A stretch of DNA of 64,000 bases from Xanthomonas vesicatoria ATCC 35937 (GTDB lineage Bacteria; Pseudomonadota; Gammaproteobacteria; Xanthomonadales; Xanthomonadaceae), in NCBI RefSeq assembly GCF_001908725.1, contig NZ_CP018725.1, forward strand, positions 1,674,001 through 1,738,000, given 5' to 3'. Below, in pieces: positions 48,073 to 56,145 of the stretch; positions within the stretch are counted from its first letter, which is position 1, and each line of letters begins with the position of its first letter. The notes beneath the pieces are model-generated. The model was not told the DNA's origin and did not search any database. It saw only the letters and a list, made by a program, of their open reading frames with translations. A program made the translations under genes and the position numbers.

Positions 48073-48086
48073 TTGATCAGGATCAA
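48073..48086. promoter_or_regulatory. Perfect FNR/ANR-type box TTGATCAGGATCAA
   Basis: TTGAT-N4-ATCAA at 48073-48086 matches the FNR/ANR consensus at all ten defined positions. It lies 60 bases upstream of the first OmpW start. E. coli ompW and Pseudomonas oprG are known FNR/ANR-linked, so oxygen-responsive control is likely. Confidence 0.7.
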
Positions 48087-48146
48087 GGCGGCGGCCGCGC
48101 AAACCCACAAGACTTCGTCCATCCACTGCACACAACGAGAATCCCT

Positions 48147-48770
48147 ATGCGCATGCGCTCTACCCTTCTGCTCGCCGGCCTGGCCGCCAGCCTTGCCAGC
48201 GTCCCCGCACTGGCGCAATCCAAAGGCGACTGGACCGTTGCCGTCGGCGCGCACCAGGTCGCTCCCAAATCCGACAATGGCCGCCTGGTCGGCGGCACGC
48301 TCGAAGCGGACGTGGGCAAGGACATCAAACCGACCTTTACGGCCGAATACTTCATCGCCGACAACCTGGGCATCGAGGTACTGGCAGCGCTGCCGTTCGA
48401 GCACGACATCGCCTTGCGCGGGCTGGGCCGCGTCGGCAGCACCAAACATCTGCCGCCGGTAGTGTCGCTGCAGTACCACTTCAACAGCCAGGGCAAGGTG
48501 TCGCCCTTCGTCGGCGCCGGCATCAATTACACGCGGTTCTTCAGCACCGATACCCGTGGCGCACTGGCCGGCAGCGAACTGGAACTGGACGATTCGTGGG
48601 GCCTGGCCCTGCATGCCGGGCTGGACTTCAAGCTCAGCGAGCGCGGTGCGCTGCGCGTCAACGCACGCTGGATCGACATCGACAGCGAAGCGCGTCTCGA
48701 CGGCACCCGCATCGGCACGGTCAACATCGACCCGCTGGTCTACGGCGCGGCATACGTCTACCGGTTCTGA
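48147..48770 (+). CDS. ompW: OmpW family outer-membrane protein (copy 1, FNR box)
   Basis: A 207-residue small beta-barrel. The signal peptide ends near SVPALAQ. The family pattern includes DIKPTFTAEYFIADNLGIEVLAA, VVSLQYHFNSQGKVSPFVGAGINYT and the C-terminal VYGAAYVYRF ending in Phe. OmpW forms a narrow hydrophobic channel for small apolar molecules. It is followed about 260 bases later by a paralog. The start at 48147 (ATGCGCATGCGC) gives a good signal peptide; the longer frame from 48060 contains the FNR box and is not coding. Confidence 0.88.
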   Translation: MRMRSTLLLAGLAASLASVPALAQSKGDWTVAVGAHQVAPKSDNGRLVGGTLEADVGKDIKPTFTAEYFIADNLGIEVLAALPFEHDIALRGLGRVGSTKHLPPVVSLQYHFNSQGKVSPFVGAGINYTRFFSTDTRGALAGSELELDDSWGLALHAGLDFKLSERGALRVNARWIDIDSEARLDGTRIGTVNIDPLVYGAAYVYRF

Positions 48771-49031
48771 GAGCAGTTAGCAAACCTACTGTGCAGCGCC
48801 AGCAGGCGCGGCCGGTGCCCGGAATCGGTACGTAACACTCCTACACTCCGATTACTCCGCGCCGTCCGCACCCACCTGACACCTGCTCGCTACGTTTTGT
48901 TAGCAACGCTGAGTCATAGCGGCAAGCGCGGTGCATCTCTGGCACACTTGACGTCCAGGGACGTGCATCCACCGCCGGAGTTGCGGACAGGTCGGTCACG
49001 TCGAACGCCTGTCCGACCTACCGGGGATTTC

Positions 49032-49646
49032 ATGAGCATGTTCATCCGCACCGCCCTCGCCATCGCATTGGCCGCTTCGGCCACTCCTGCCCTTGCACAG
49101 TCGGCCGGCCACTGGACGACCGGCTACGGCGCGGGCTATGTCTCGCCCAAGTCCGACAGTGGCACCCTCGGCGGCGCACGCGCCGAGATCAAGGGCGCGC
49201 CGGCGCTGTCGTTCACCTACGAATACTTCCTTCGCAACAACCTCGGGATCGAGGTGCATGCCGCCGTTGCCGGCAAGCATGATCTCGAGCTGGAAGGCGT
49301 CGGCAAGGTAGGCAGCTATTGGTCGGTGCCGCCCAGCGTGTTGTTGCAGTACCACATCAATGGCTATGGCACGGTCTCGCCGTTTGTCGGCATCGGCATC
49401 AACTACACCACCTTCCTAGGCGAAGACACCGAGCAAACATTCGGCAATAGCGAGCTGCGCTTTGGCGACTCGGTCGGCGCCACTGCGCATGTCGGTGTGG
49501 ACTTCATCTTCAACGAGCGTAGCGGGCTGCGCGTGGATGCACGCTGGACCGATTCCCGCAGCAATGTCGATTTCAACGGCGCGCGGCTTGGCAAGGCGCG
49601 GGTCGATCCATTGACCTATGGCATCTCGTACCTGGTCTACTACTGA
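49032..49646 (+). CDS. OmpW family outer-membrane protein (copy 2)
   Basis: A 204-residue paralog of the preceding barrel, with signal peptide MSMFIRTALAIALAASATPALAQ and the same motifs (SFTYEYFLRNNLGIEVHAA; VLLQYHINGYGTVSPFVGIGINYT; DPLTYGISYLVYY). Its upstream 260 bases contain no FNR-type box, so it is probably controlled differently. It may respond to other cues or handle other ligands. No hairpin separates the two genes, so readthrough from the first is possible. Confidence 0.85.
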   Translation: MSMFIRTALAIALAASATPALAQSAGHWTTGYGAGYVSPKSDSGTLGGARAEIKGAPALSFTYEYFLRNNLGIEVHAAVAGKHDLELEGVGKVGSYWSVPPSVLLQYHINGYGTVSPFVGIGINYTTFLGEDTEQTFGNSELRFGDSVGATAHVGVDFIFNERSGLRVDARWTDSRSNVDFNGARLGKARVDPLTYGISYLVYY

Positions 49647-49682
49647 TCGCGTTGCCGTCGTCGCGCTGCTGCGCGGCGACGT

Positions 49683-49706
49683 GACAGCGACAGCGACAGC
49701 GACAGC
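49683..49706. repeat. Hexanucleotide repeat (GACAGC)4 upstream of the S1/P1 nuclease
   Basis: Four perfect GACAGC units in a row, just upstream of the palindrome and -10 element of the nuclease. Short repeats like this can change copy number by slippage and alter promoter spacing. Confidence 0.75.
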
Positions 49707-49711
49707 CATCA

Positions 49712-49737
49712 AACCGTCCCGGACGGTTGCGTACAAT
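49712..49737 (+). promoter_or_regulatory. 17-base palindrome and -10 element of the S1/P1 nuclease gene
   Basis: AACCGTCCcGGACGGTT (49712-49728) is a perfect 8+1+8 palindrome. TACAAT at 49732-49737 is a good -10, giving a start near 49744, the A of the ATG. No -35 hexamer is visible. The palindrome covers the position where -35 and spacer should be, so it may bind a regulator. Confidence 0.5.
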
Positions 49738-49743
49738 CGGGGG

Positions 49744-50559
49744 ATGAAGACCTTCTCCCCCTCTCTCGTTGTACTTGCCGTGGCACTGACCGCGGCCATC
49801 CAGCCCGTTACTGCATTCGCCTGGGGCCCGCAGGGCCACCGTCTGGTGGCGCGCATTGCCGAAACCGAATTGAGCCCGCAGGCCCGCGCGCAGGTGGCGC
49901 AACTGCTTGCCGGCGAGCCGGACCCGACATTGCACGGGGTCGCGAGCTGGGCCGATGAATTGCGCGAGCACGACCCGGATCTGGGCAAGCGCTCGGGCCC
50001 GTGGCATTACGTCAACCTCGCCGAACACGACTGCGCCTATGCGCCGCCGCGCGATTGCCCGGACGGCAACTGCGTGATCGCCGCACTCGAGCGCCAGACC
50101 GCCGTGCTCGCCGACCGCAGCCAGCCGCTGGACGCGCGTCGTCAGGCATTGAAGTTTGTGGTGCATTTCGTCGGCGATATCCATCAGCCGATGCACGCCG
50201 GTTATGCGCACGACAAGGGCGGCAACGATTTCCAGCTGCAGGTCAACGGCAAGGGCAGCAACCTGCATGCGTTGTGGGATAGCGGCATGCTCAACGACCG
50301 CCAGCTCAGCGACGACGCCTATCTGCAACGCCTGCTGGCATTGCCGGCGGCCACCGCGGTCTCTCCCGCGCTGCCGCCGCCGGCTGCGGCGTGGGCGCAA
50401 GCGTCGTGCAAGATCGCCATCACGCCGGGCGTGTATCCCGCCGCGCACGTGTTACCGGCCAGCTACATCGCCACCTACCGCCCGATCGCCGAAACGCAAT
50501 TGCGGCTGGCAGGCGACCGACTGGCTGCCGTGCTCAACGCAGCGCTCACCACACCCTAA
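49744..50559 (+). CDS. Exported S1/P1-type zinc nuclease
   Basis: A 271-residue secreted nuclease of single-stranded nucleic acid (also 3'-nucleotidase in some members). The signal peptide ends in FA and the mature chain begins WGPQGHRLVARIAE, where the N-terminal Trp is a zinc ligand in the family. Other ligands: GPWHYVNLAEHDC, and KFVVHFVGDIHQPMHAGYA with HDKGGND. Such enzymes are plant-associated and scavenge nucleotides or phosphate. If the -10 at 49732 is used the mRNA may be leaderless, although CGGGGG also precedes the ATG. Confidence 0.88.
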   Translation: MKTFSPSLVVLAVALTAAIQPVTAFAWGPQGHRLVARIAETELSPQARAQVAQLLAGEPDPTLHGVASWADELREHDPDLGKRSGPWHYVNLAEHDCAYAPPRDCPDGNCVIAALERQTAVLADRSQPLDARRQALKFVVHFVGDIHQPMHAGYAHDKGGNDFQLQVNGKGSNLHALWDSGMLNDRQLSDDAYLQRLLALPAATAVSPALPPPAAAWAQASCKIAITPGVYPAAHVLPASYIATYRPIAETQLRLAGDRLAAVLNAALTTP

Positions 50560-50571
50560 GCGGAGACAGCG

Positions 50572-51396
50572 ATGCAGCCCGAGGTTCTTGCGTTCTTCCA
50601 TGCCGACAGCAGCACCTTCACCTACGTGGTCGCAGATTTGGCGTCCGGCGCGGCCGCGGTGATCGACCCGGCGCTGGACTATGCAGCCGACACCGGCGCC
50701 ATCGGGACGCACGCAGCGCAGGCCATCGCCGATGCCATCGTGCAACGCGGCTGGCAGCTGCACTGGCTGCTGGAAACCCACGCGCATGCCGATCATTTAT
50801 CGGCTGCGCAGTGGTTGAAGCAGCACTGGCCGCAGGCGCGGGTCGGGATCGGCGAAGGCATCGTCCAGGTACAGCAGACGCTGGCCCCGCGCTATGCATT
50901 GCCGCAGCACTTTTGCCCGGATGGCTCGCAGTTCGACCATCTGTTTGCCGATGACGAACGCTTCCAGCTAGGCGGGATCGAGGTCCGCGTCATCGCGGTG
51001 CCCGGGCACACCAGCGACAGCGTCGCCTATCTGATTGGCGATGCGTTGTTTCCCGGCGATTCGTTGTTCATGCCCGACGCGGGCACGGCGCGCTGTGACT
51101 TTCCTGGCGGCGATGCGCGGCAACTGTATGCCTCGATCCAGCGCCTGTATGCACTTGCCGACGACACCCGCGTGTTCGTCTGCCATGACTACGGCCCCGG
51201 CGGCCGGGCCGTGGCGCATCAGACCACCATTGGCGAGCAGCGGCGCAGCAACATTCACGTGCGCGATGGCGTCGATATCGAAACCTTCGTCGCCCAACGG
51301 CAGGCACGCGATGCCACCTTGCCCGAGCCGAAACTGATCCGGCCCGCATTACAGGCAAACCTTCAGGCGGGCCGCAGCGAGGGCGTGGCTCCGTAG
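50572..51396 (+). CDS. Metallo-beta-lactamase-fold hydrolase, persulfide dioxygenase-like
   Basis: A 274-residue MBL-fold protein with the metal motif ETHAHADHLSAA, PGHTSDS, and the ETHE1/Blh-type segment GTARCDFPGGDARQLY plus VCHDYGPGGRA. These fit glutathione persulfide dioxygenases and relatives rather than beta-lactamases. Given the sulfur operons in the window, sulfide or persulfide detoxification is plausible, but this gene sits with the nuclease and modA. GCGGAGACAGCG precedes the ATG. The 12-base gap to the nuclease suggests cotranscription. Confidence 0.82.
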   Translation: MQPEVLAFFHADSSTFTYVVADLASGAAAVIDPALDYAADTGAIGTHAAQAIADAIVQRGWQLHWLLETHAHADHLSAAQWLKQHWPQARVGIGEGIVQVQQTLAPRYALPQHFCPDGSQFDHLFADDERFQLGGIEVRVIAVPGHTSDSVAYLIGDALFPGDSLFMPDAGTARCDFPGGDARQLYASIQRLYALADDTRVFVCHDYGPGGRAVAHQTTIGEQRRSNIHVRDGVDIETFVAQRQARDATLPEPKLIRPALQANLQAGRSEGVAP

Positions 51397-51468
51397 CGCC
51401 ATTGGCGTTCGCTACGCTATTTGGGCACAGCCGCTATGATCGGCGTATCCCCTCGTCTGGAAATCCCC

Positions 51469-52245
51469 ATGCGTCCTCTCGGTTTCTGGCAACGCGCCCT
51501 GTGTGCGTTGATGCTCGCTTTGCCCGTCCTGGCCACGGCGCAGACTGCGCCGGTTACCGTGTTTGCCGCCGCCAGCCTAAAGGAGTCGATGGACGAGGCC
51601 GCCGCCGCTTACCAAAAAGCCTCCGGCACGCCGGTGCGGGTGTCGTATGCGGCGAGTTCCGCCTTGGCGCGCCAGATCGAACAAGGCGCACCGGCGGACG
51701 TGTTCTTCTCGGCCGATCTGGAATGGATGGACTACCTGCAGCAGCGCGGCCTGGTCGTGCCGGCGCAACGCCGCAACCTGCTCGGCAATACGCTGGTGCT
51801 GATCGCACCGGCCGCCAGTAAGGTGCGCGTGGATCCACGCACACCCGGCGCCATCGCCAAGGCGCTCGGCGAGAATGGGCGCCTGGCGGTAGGCCAGACC
51901 AGCAGCGTGCCGGCCGGCAAGTACGCCGCCGCCTCTCTGCGCAAGCTGGGCCAGTGGGATGGCCTGAGCAATCGTCTGGCCGAATCGGAGAGCGTCCGCG
52001 CCGCGCTGATGCTGGTCTCGCGCGGCGAAGCGCCGCTGGGCATCGTTTACGGCTCCGATGCACGCGCCGAGCCCAAGGTGCGCGTGGTCGCCACCTTCCC
52101 CGCAAACAGCCATGACGCCATCGTGTACCCGGTGGCGGTCCTGAAGAACAGCAGCGCGCCGGAGGCCGCCAAGTTCGTGCAGTGGCTGAGCAGCAAGCCG
52201 GCCAAGGCGATCTTCGTGCGTCGCGGTTTTTCGTTGCAGGATTGA
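51469..52245 (+). CDS. modA: Molybdate ABC transporter substrate-binding protein
   Basis: A 258-residue periplasmic binding protein: signal peptide [25 protein letters not shown], then [20 protein letters not shown] and [28 protein letters not shown] with the oxyanion-binding serines. TATGAT at 51435-51440 is a possible -10. The start at 51469 was chosen because it opens the signal peptide; the frame upstream is open but not family-like. Start of the molybdate uptake operon modABC. Molybdate, or tungstate, is the expected ligand. Confidence 0.93.
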   Translation: MRPLGFWQRALCALMLALPVLATAQTAPVTVFAAASLKESMDEAAAAYQKASGTPVRVSYAASSALARQIEQGAPADVFFSADLEWMDYLQQRGLVVPAQRRNLLGNTLVLIAPAASKVRVDPRTPGAIAKALGENGRLAVGQTSSVPAGKYAAASLRKLGQWDGLSNRLAESESVRAALMLVSRGEAPLGIVYGSDARAEPKVRVVATFPANSHDAIVYPVAVLKNSSAPEAAKFVQWLSSKPAKAIFVRRGFSLQD

Positions 52246-52261
52246 GGCGCACCGCCTGTCG

Positions 52262-52948
52262 ATGTTCACCGCCGAAGAAGTCACCGCGATCGGCCTGAGC
52301 CTGAAGGTCGCGCTGGTTGCCGCCATCGCCAGCCTGCCGCCGGGCATCGCCTGCGGCTGGCTGCTGGCGCGGCGCCGCTTTCCGGGCAAGGCGCTGCTGG
52401 ATGCCTTGCTGCATCTGCCGTTGGTGATGCCGCCGGTGGTCACCGGCTATGCGTTGCTGGTGATGCTGGGCACGCAGGGGCCGATCGGCAGCTGGCTGCT
52501 GGAACACGTGGGCGTGCAGTTTGCATTCCGCTGGACCGGTGCGGCATTGGCCTGCGCGGTGATGGGATTTCCGCTGATGGTGCGCGCGATCCGGTTGTCG
52601 ATCGAGGCCACCGACCGCCGCCTGGAAGCGGCCGCCGCCACGCTTGGCGCCGGCCCGTGGCGGGTGTTTTTCAGCATTACCCTGCCGCTGGCCTGGCCCG
52701 GGCTGGTGGCCGGCGTGGTGCTGGCGTTTGCCAAGGCGCTTGGCGAATTCGGCGCGACGATCACCTTCGTGTCCAACATCCCCGGCGAAACGCAGACGCT
52801 GTCGTCGGCCATCTATGGATTGATGCAGGTGCCGGGCATGGAATCAGGCGTGTGGCGCCTGGCAGGCGTGGCGCTCGCGATCTCGCTGGCAGCGCTGCTG
52901 CTGTCCGAGTGGTTGGTGCGCAGACAGTATCGACGCGAGGAGGCGTGA
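52262..52948 (+). CDS. modB: Molybdate ABC transporter permease
   Basis: A 228-residue inner-membrane permease with about five helices. LPPGIACGWLLARRRFPGK, PLVMPPVVTGYALLVMLG and the EAA-like coupling loop (RRLEAAAATLGAGPWRVFFSITLPLAWPG) with KALGEFGATITFVSNIPGET are characteristic of ModB. It sits 16 bases after modA, and its stop overlaps the modC start (TGATG), with the ribosome site AGGAGG inside its last codons. Confidence 0.93.
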   Translation: MFTAEEVTAIGLSLKVALVAAIASLPPGIACGWLLARRRFPGKALLDALLHLPLVMPPVVTGYALLVMLGTQGPIGSWLLEHVGVQFAFRWTGAALACAVMGFPLMVRAIRLSIEATDRRLEAAAATLGAGPWRVFFSITLPLAWPGLVAGVVLAFAKALGEFGATITFVSNIPGETQTLSSAIYGLMQVPGMESGVWRLAGVALAISLAALLLSEWLVRRQYRREEA

Positions 52949-53562
52949 TGCTGGATCTCGACCTGCACCTGCAACGCGGCCATTTTCAACGGCATATCCG
53001 TATCCAGGACGATGCACGCGTGCTGGCGCTGGTGGGCCCTTCCGGTGCCGGCAAGACCAGCGTGCTCAATGCCATCGCCGGCCTGGTGCGGCCGCAGGCC
53101 GGGCATATCCGCATCGATGGGCGCTGCCTGTTCGATCATGCGCAGGGCGTGGACGTGCCGACGCATCGCCGCAGGATCGGCTATGTGTTTCAGGATGCGC
53201 GGCTGTTCCCGCACCTGGATGTACGGCGCAACCTGCACTACGGCCGGCATGCGCGCGGTGCGGCGCCGTTCGGATTCGACGACGTGGTGGCCTTGCTCGG
53301 TATCGCCCCGCTGCTGCAACGGCGGCCGCGCAACCTGTCCGGTGGCGAGGCGCAACGCGTGGCTATCGGCCGCGCATTGCTGTCGCAACCGGCCATCCTG
53401 TTGTTCGACGAACCCTTGTCTGCGCTGGACCAGGCGCGCCGCGAAGAGTTGATCCCTTACCTGCAACGCGTCCGCGATGAGATCCGTCTGCCGATGCTGT
53501 ACGTCAGCCACAACCCGGATGAGGTACAGCGCATTGCCGACAGCGTGCATGTGTTGGAGTGA
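52948..53562 (+). CDS. modC: Molybdate ABC transporter ATPase, lacking the Mop domain
   Basis: A 204-residue ATPase. Walker A GPSGAGKTSVLNAI, Q-loop YVFQDARLFPHLDV, signature LSGGEAQRVAIGRAL, Walker B ILLFDEPLSALD, and the H-loop His in SHNPDEVQ are all intact. The protein ends right after the ATPase core. The roughly 140-residue C-terminal TOBE/Mop molybdate-binding domain of typical ModC (about 350 residues) is absent. Because nothing similar follows in the sequence, the shortening looks evolved rather than a sequencing break. Regulation of transport by bound molybdate may therefore be missing. Confidence 0.9.
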   Translation: MLDLDLHLQRGHFQRHIRIQDDARVLALVGPSGAGKTSVLNAIAGLVRPQAGHIRIDGRCLFDHAQGVDVPTHRRRIGYVFQDARLFPHLDVRRNLHYGRHARGAAPFGFDDVVALLGIAPLLQRRPRNLSGGEAQRVAIGRALLSQPAILLFDEPLSALDQARREELIPYLQRVRDEIRLPMLYVSHNPDEVQRIADSVHVLE

Positions 53563-53787
53563 CACGTTGATGGACGACATGGTGGCGAAGTCGATGGGCT
53601 GCTGATGTGGCCGGCGCTAGTGCTGCGCTGACACACACCACCGCGATCCGCGAGTTATCGCCTGCACGTAGCGGTTGCTTGGCACGCTATCTCTTGAGCA
53701 ACACCAATGCCTGCATGACGAATGGTTGCTCGTCACTGCTGCGCGACTACTGCCACCGCGCACATCAAGCGCCGCCATCACGCCATC

Positions 53788-54372
53788 TCATTGCGCAACC
53801 TTGCCGGTCCGCACGCTCACCTTGCCTTGCCGCACCTCGAAGGTGAACGCGAACGACAACGTCACCGGCACCGGCTCTGCCTGCGTCGCGCCGCTGCAAT
53901 CGTCCAACGCTGCAGGCTGTGCGGCACCCGGTGCATACATGCACAGGGCGGCGGGCACGAACTGCCAATGCTGCACGGTCGTGCGCACGGCCTGCAGCAG
54001 GTCGGTGTTTTCCGGCAGTAGCCCGGCCGCACATTCGTCACGATCGGACATGGGGTCGACGCGTTGTACCGCGCCGTCGGCGGCAAGAATCACATGCGCG
54101 CACACCGTGGCTGGTGGCAAGGTCTGACGTGGCGAATCGGCCGGCAACACCGGCGCCTCGTTGTGCAAGGCACGCGGCATGCGGAACCGCTGCGTTTGGG
54201 CCAGCGTGTAGGCGGAGACCGCACCACCACTACCACCACCCGATTGCGGCGGCAGCATGCGTTGATCCACAGAATCTTCGCGCTGACTGCGGTCCTGCTC
54301 CAGCACGTGCTGCGTTGCGCATCCGCACAGACCGACAGCGACGAGGCCGCACCATGCCAGGCGGTCCTTCAT
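53788..54372 (-). CDS. Lipoprotein with TonB C-terminal-like domain
   Basis: A 194-residue lipoprotein. N-terminal lipobox region MKDRLAWCGLVAVGLCGCATQ (Cys near residue 18), a Ser/Gly linker, then a C-terminal part (VCAHVILAADGAVQRVDPMS; QAVRTTVQHWQFVPAALC; VTLSFAFTFEVRQG) with the strand pattern of TonB C-terminal domains. Its start overlaps the stop of the M56 protein by four bases (ATGA), so the two are coupled. The function is unknown. It may be the sensed or transduced component of the BlaI-M56 module. Confidence 0.65.
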   Translation of the reverse strand: MKDRLAWCGLVAVGLCGCATQHVLEQDRSQREDSVDQRMLPPQSGGGSGGAVSAYTLAQTQRFRMPRALHNEAPVLPADSPRQTLPPATVCAHVILAADGAVQRVDPMSDRDECAAGLLPENTDLLQAVRTTVQHWQFVPAALCMYAPGAAQPAALDDCSGATQAEPVPVTLSFAFTFEVRQGKVSVRTGKVAQ

Positions 54373-55646
54373 TGCGGTGCCCCTTGCTTTGCGCATCCTG
54401 CGGAGGCCACGCAGCCATCGCTGTGACTGGATTGCGACGCGAGGCGTTCATCGCGGGATGCACCGGGCTGTTCCAGCGTGTCCAGCTCGAACCGGACCGG
54501 GACACGCACCCGGGACGCCACTGGTTTGCCGTCTGCAATTGCAGGCTTGAAGTGCCAGTGACGCGCAGCCTCGAGCACGGCCTGATCGAACACCCCGGCC
54601 GGCCGGCTGTGCACGATCACGACATGGGCGGGCGCACCGCTCGCGCTGACGTCGATCTGCAGCTCGACAAGACTTGCAAGATTTGCAGCCAGCGCTTCGG
54701 CTGGATAGCGCGGCGGCCGCATCGTACTGAAATCCACCGCATTGCCGGGCGTCAGTGTCGCGCTCGGACGCGCAGGCTGGATGACCCAACAGGCAAGACT
54801 GGCGACGGCTGCAAACGTGATCACCATGCGCATGTTCCACCGCGCGCGCCGCGCACGCAGCGTCGGCGCACGCAGCGCGGCAATGCGTTGCGTCAACGGA
54901 TGCGTCGTGGCCCAGTGGCAAGCCAACGGCGACCATCGGTCGCCTAGCTGGCATTTGAGCATCGCGCCGGCATAGCTGCGACGTTTGCCGGGATGGCGCG
55001 CGAGCACGGCGGCATCGCAGGCCAGTTCCTGATCCAGCCGGAATGCACGCCATGCCAGATGCAGCAGCGGATTGAACCAGCCGATGCACAGCAGCACGGT
55101 GGCCAAGAGGTTGGCCTGCAGATCGCCACGGCGCAGATGCAATCGCTCGTGGGCCAGGATCAAGGCACGCTCGTCGGCGCTGTAGCGCGTAGTGAAATCG
55201 ATCGGCAGCACAATCCGCGGCCGCAAGATCCCCAGCGAAGCAGGCAGACCCACATCATGCGTGGCCAACCACAGCGTCTTATCCACTGCATGCAGCGGGC
55301 CAAGACTGCGCAAGAAACGATGCTGGCCACGCCACAGGATGAGCGCGCTCAGCACGGCGCCCGCCAACCACACCGCAACAAGCCACTGCTGCACATCTGG
55401 CGCGCTGGCGGCGCTGTCCGATGCAAATCGGATCGCGGCCAACGCCGGCATCCGCACGACCACCGCCCCCATCGGCGGACCAGGAATCACTGCAGCCAGC
55501 AGCGCAAGCGGAACGCTGGCCCAGATGGCGTAGGCTGCCGTGGCACCCAGCCAGGTACGCAGCGGACGGCGCAGCAGCAGGCACGTTAGCAACGCAACCG
55601 TGGTGTACGCCGTGGCGCGCAGCCATAGCATCGCATCAGGATTCAT
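54369..55646 (-). CDS. M56 (BlaR1-like) sensor metallopeptidase with TonB C-terminal domain
   Basis: A 425-residue membrane protein. N-terminal helices (about residues 12-105) are followed by the zinc site AHERLH (HExxH, 166-170) with RRGDLQANL and downstream helix WFNPLLHLAWRAFRLDQELACDAAVL. After one more helix near residue 270-290, residues about 305-395 form a TonB C-terminal-like domain (RPPRYPAEALAANLASLVEL; AARHWHFKPAIADGKPV) in the periplasm. In BlaR1 such a protein cuts the BlaI repressor after a periplasmic signal; the signal here is unknown. Overlaps blaI by 11 bases. Confidence 0.85.
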   Translation of the reverse strand: MNPDAMLWLRATAYTTVALLTCLLLRRPLRTWLGATAAYAIWASVPLALLAAVIPGPPMGAVVVRMPALAAIRFASDSAASAPDVQQWLVAVWLAGAVLSALILWRGQHRFLRSLGPLHAVDKTLWLATHDVGLPASLGILRPRIVLPIDFTTRYSADERALILAHERLHLRRGDLQANLLATVLLCIGWFNPLLHLAWRAFRLDQELACDAAVLARHPGKRRSYAGAMLKCQLGDRWSPLACHWATTHPLTQRIAALRAPTLRARRARWNMRMVITFAAVASLACWVIQPARPSATLTPGNAVDFSTMRPPRYPAEALAANLASLVELQIDVSASGAPAHVVIVHSRPAGVFDQAVLEAARHWHFKPAIADGKPVASRVRVPVRFELDTLEQPGASRDERLASQSSHSDGCVASAGCAKQGAPQ

Positions 55647-56001
55647 CGTCCAGCTCCTTGAGCAGGCGCTTCAATTCCGCAACGTCGGAGGCGCTGAGTC
55701 TTCCGCGTTCGCTGAAGTGCGCCACCAGTGGCGCAACCCGCCCGCCGAACAGGCGCTGCAGCAACCCTTCGCTTTGTTGCTGCACCCAGCGGTCGCGCTG
55801 CAACAGCGGCGTGTAGAGATATTTGCGGCCCTCTTTTTGCGCCGCGATGGCGCCCTTGTTGAGCAAGCGATTAAGCAGGGTTTTGATGGTTGGCTCGGCC
55901 CAGTGGGTCTGCGCCAACGCGGCAACGACCTCGTCCGCCGTGCGCGGCGCCTGATCCCAGAGCACCTGCATCACCACCGCTTCCGCATCGCTGATCGCCA
56001 T
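55636..56001 (-). CDS. BlaI/MecI/CopY family transcriptional repressor
   Basis: A 121-residue winged-helix repressor: MAISDAEAVVMQVLWDQAPR and TADEVVAALAQTHWAEPTIKTLLNRLLNKGAI are characteristic of BlaI, followed by a dimerisation half. It would repress its own operon until cleaved by the M56 protease encoded next. Two operator-like dyads lie immediately upstream of the start. No beta-lactamase or penicillin-binding protein gene is nearby, so the usual target is absent. Confidence 0.9.
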   Translation of the reverse strand: MAISDAEAVVMQVLWDQAPRTADEVVAALAQTHWAEPTIKTLLNRLLNKGAIAAQKEGRKYLYTPLLQRDRWVQQQSEGLLQRLFGGRVAPLVAHFSERGRLSASDVAELKRLLKELDDES

Positions 56002-56004
56002 GCG

Positions 56005-56018
56005 ATTACACCTGTAAT
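56005..56018. promoter_or_regulatory. BlaI-type operator 1, ATTACAccTGTAAT
   Basis: A perfect 6-2-6 dyad matching the BlaI/CopY TACAnnTGTA core, 3 bases upstream of the blaI start codon. Binding here would block the operon start. Confidence 0.75.
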
Positions 56019-56027
56019 TTCTTGCGA

Positions 56028-56039
56028 TTACGCACGTAA
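56028..56039. promoter_or_regulatory. BlaI-type operator 2, TTACGcaCGTAA
   Basis: A perfect 5-2-5 dyad, one base-pair variant of the first (TACGnnCGTA), 22 bases further out, about two helical turns from operator 1. The pair suggests cooperative binding by two dimers. Confidence 0.65.
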
Positions 56040-56145
56040 ACAAATCACCTGTCAAGCGGTAGGCGGGCCTGGATTGCCGGCCGCGCCGCCGTTTGCGAAT
56101 ACGCACTCCACCGCAGCGCGGCAGCGGCTCGGCTACCCTGCACGG

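Noticed and set aside
48771..49031. Possible second FNR-type box before OmpW copy 2
   Set aside because: I searched for TTGAT-N4-ATCAA or close variants and found none.
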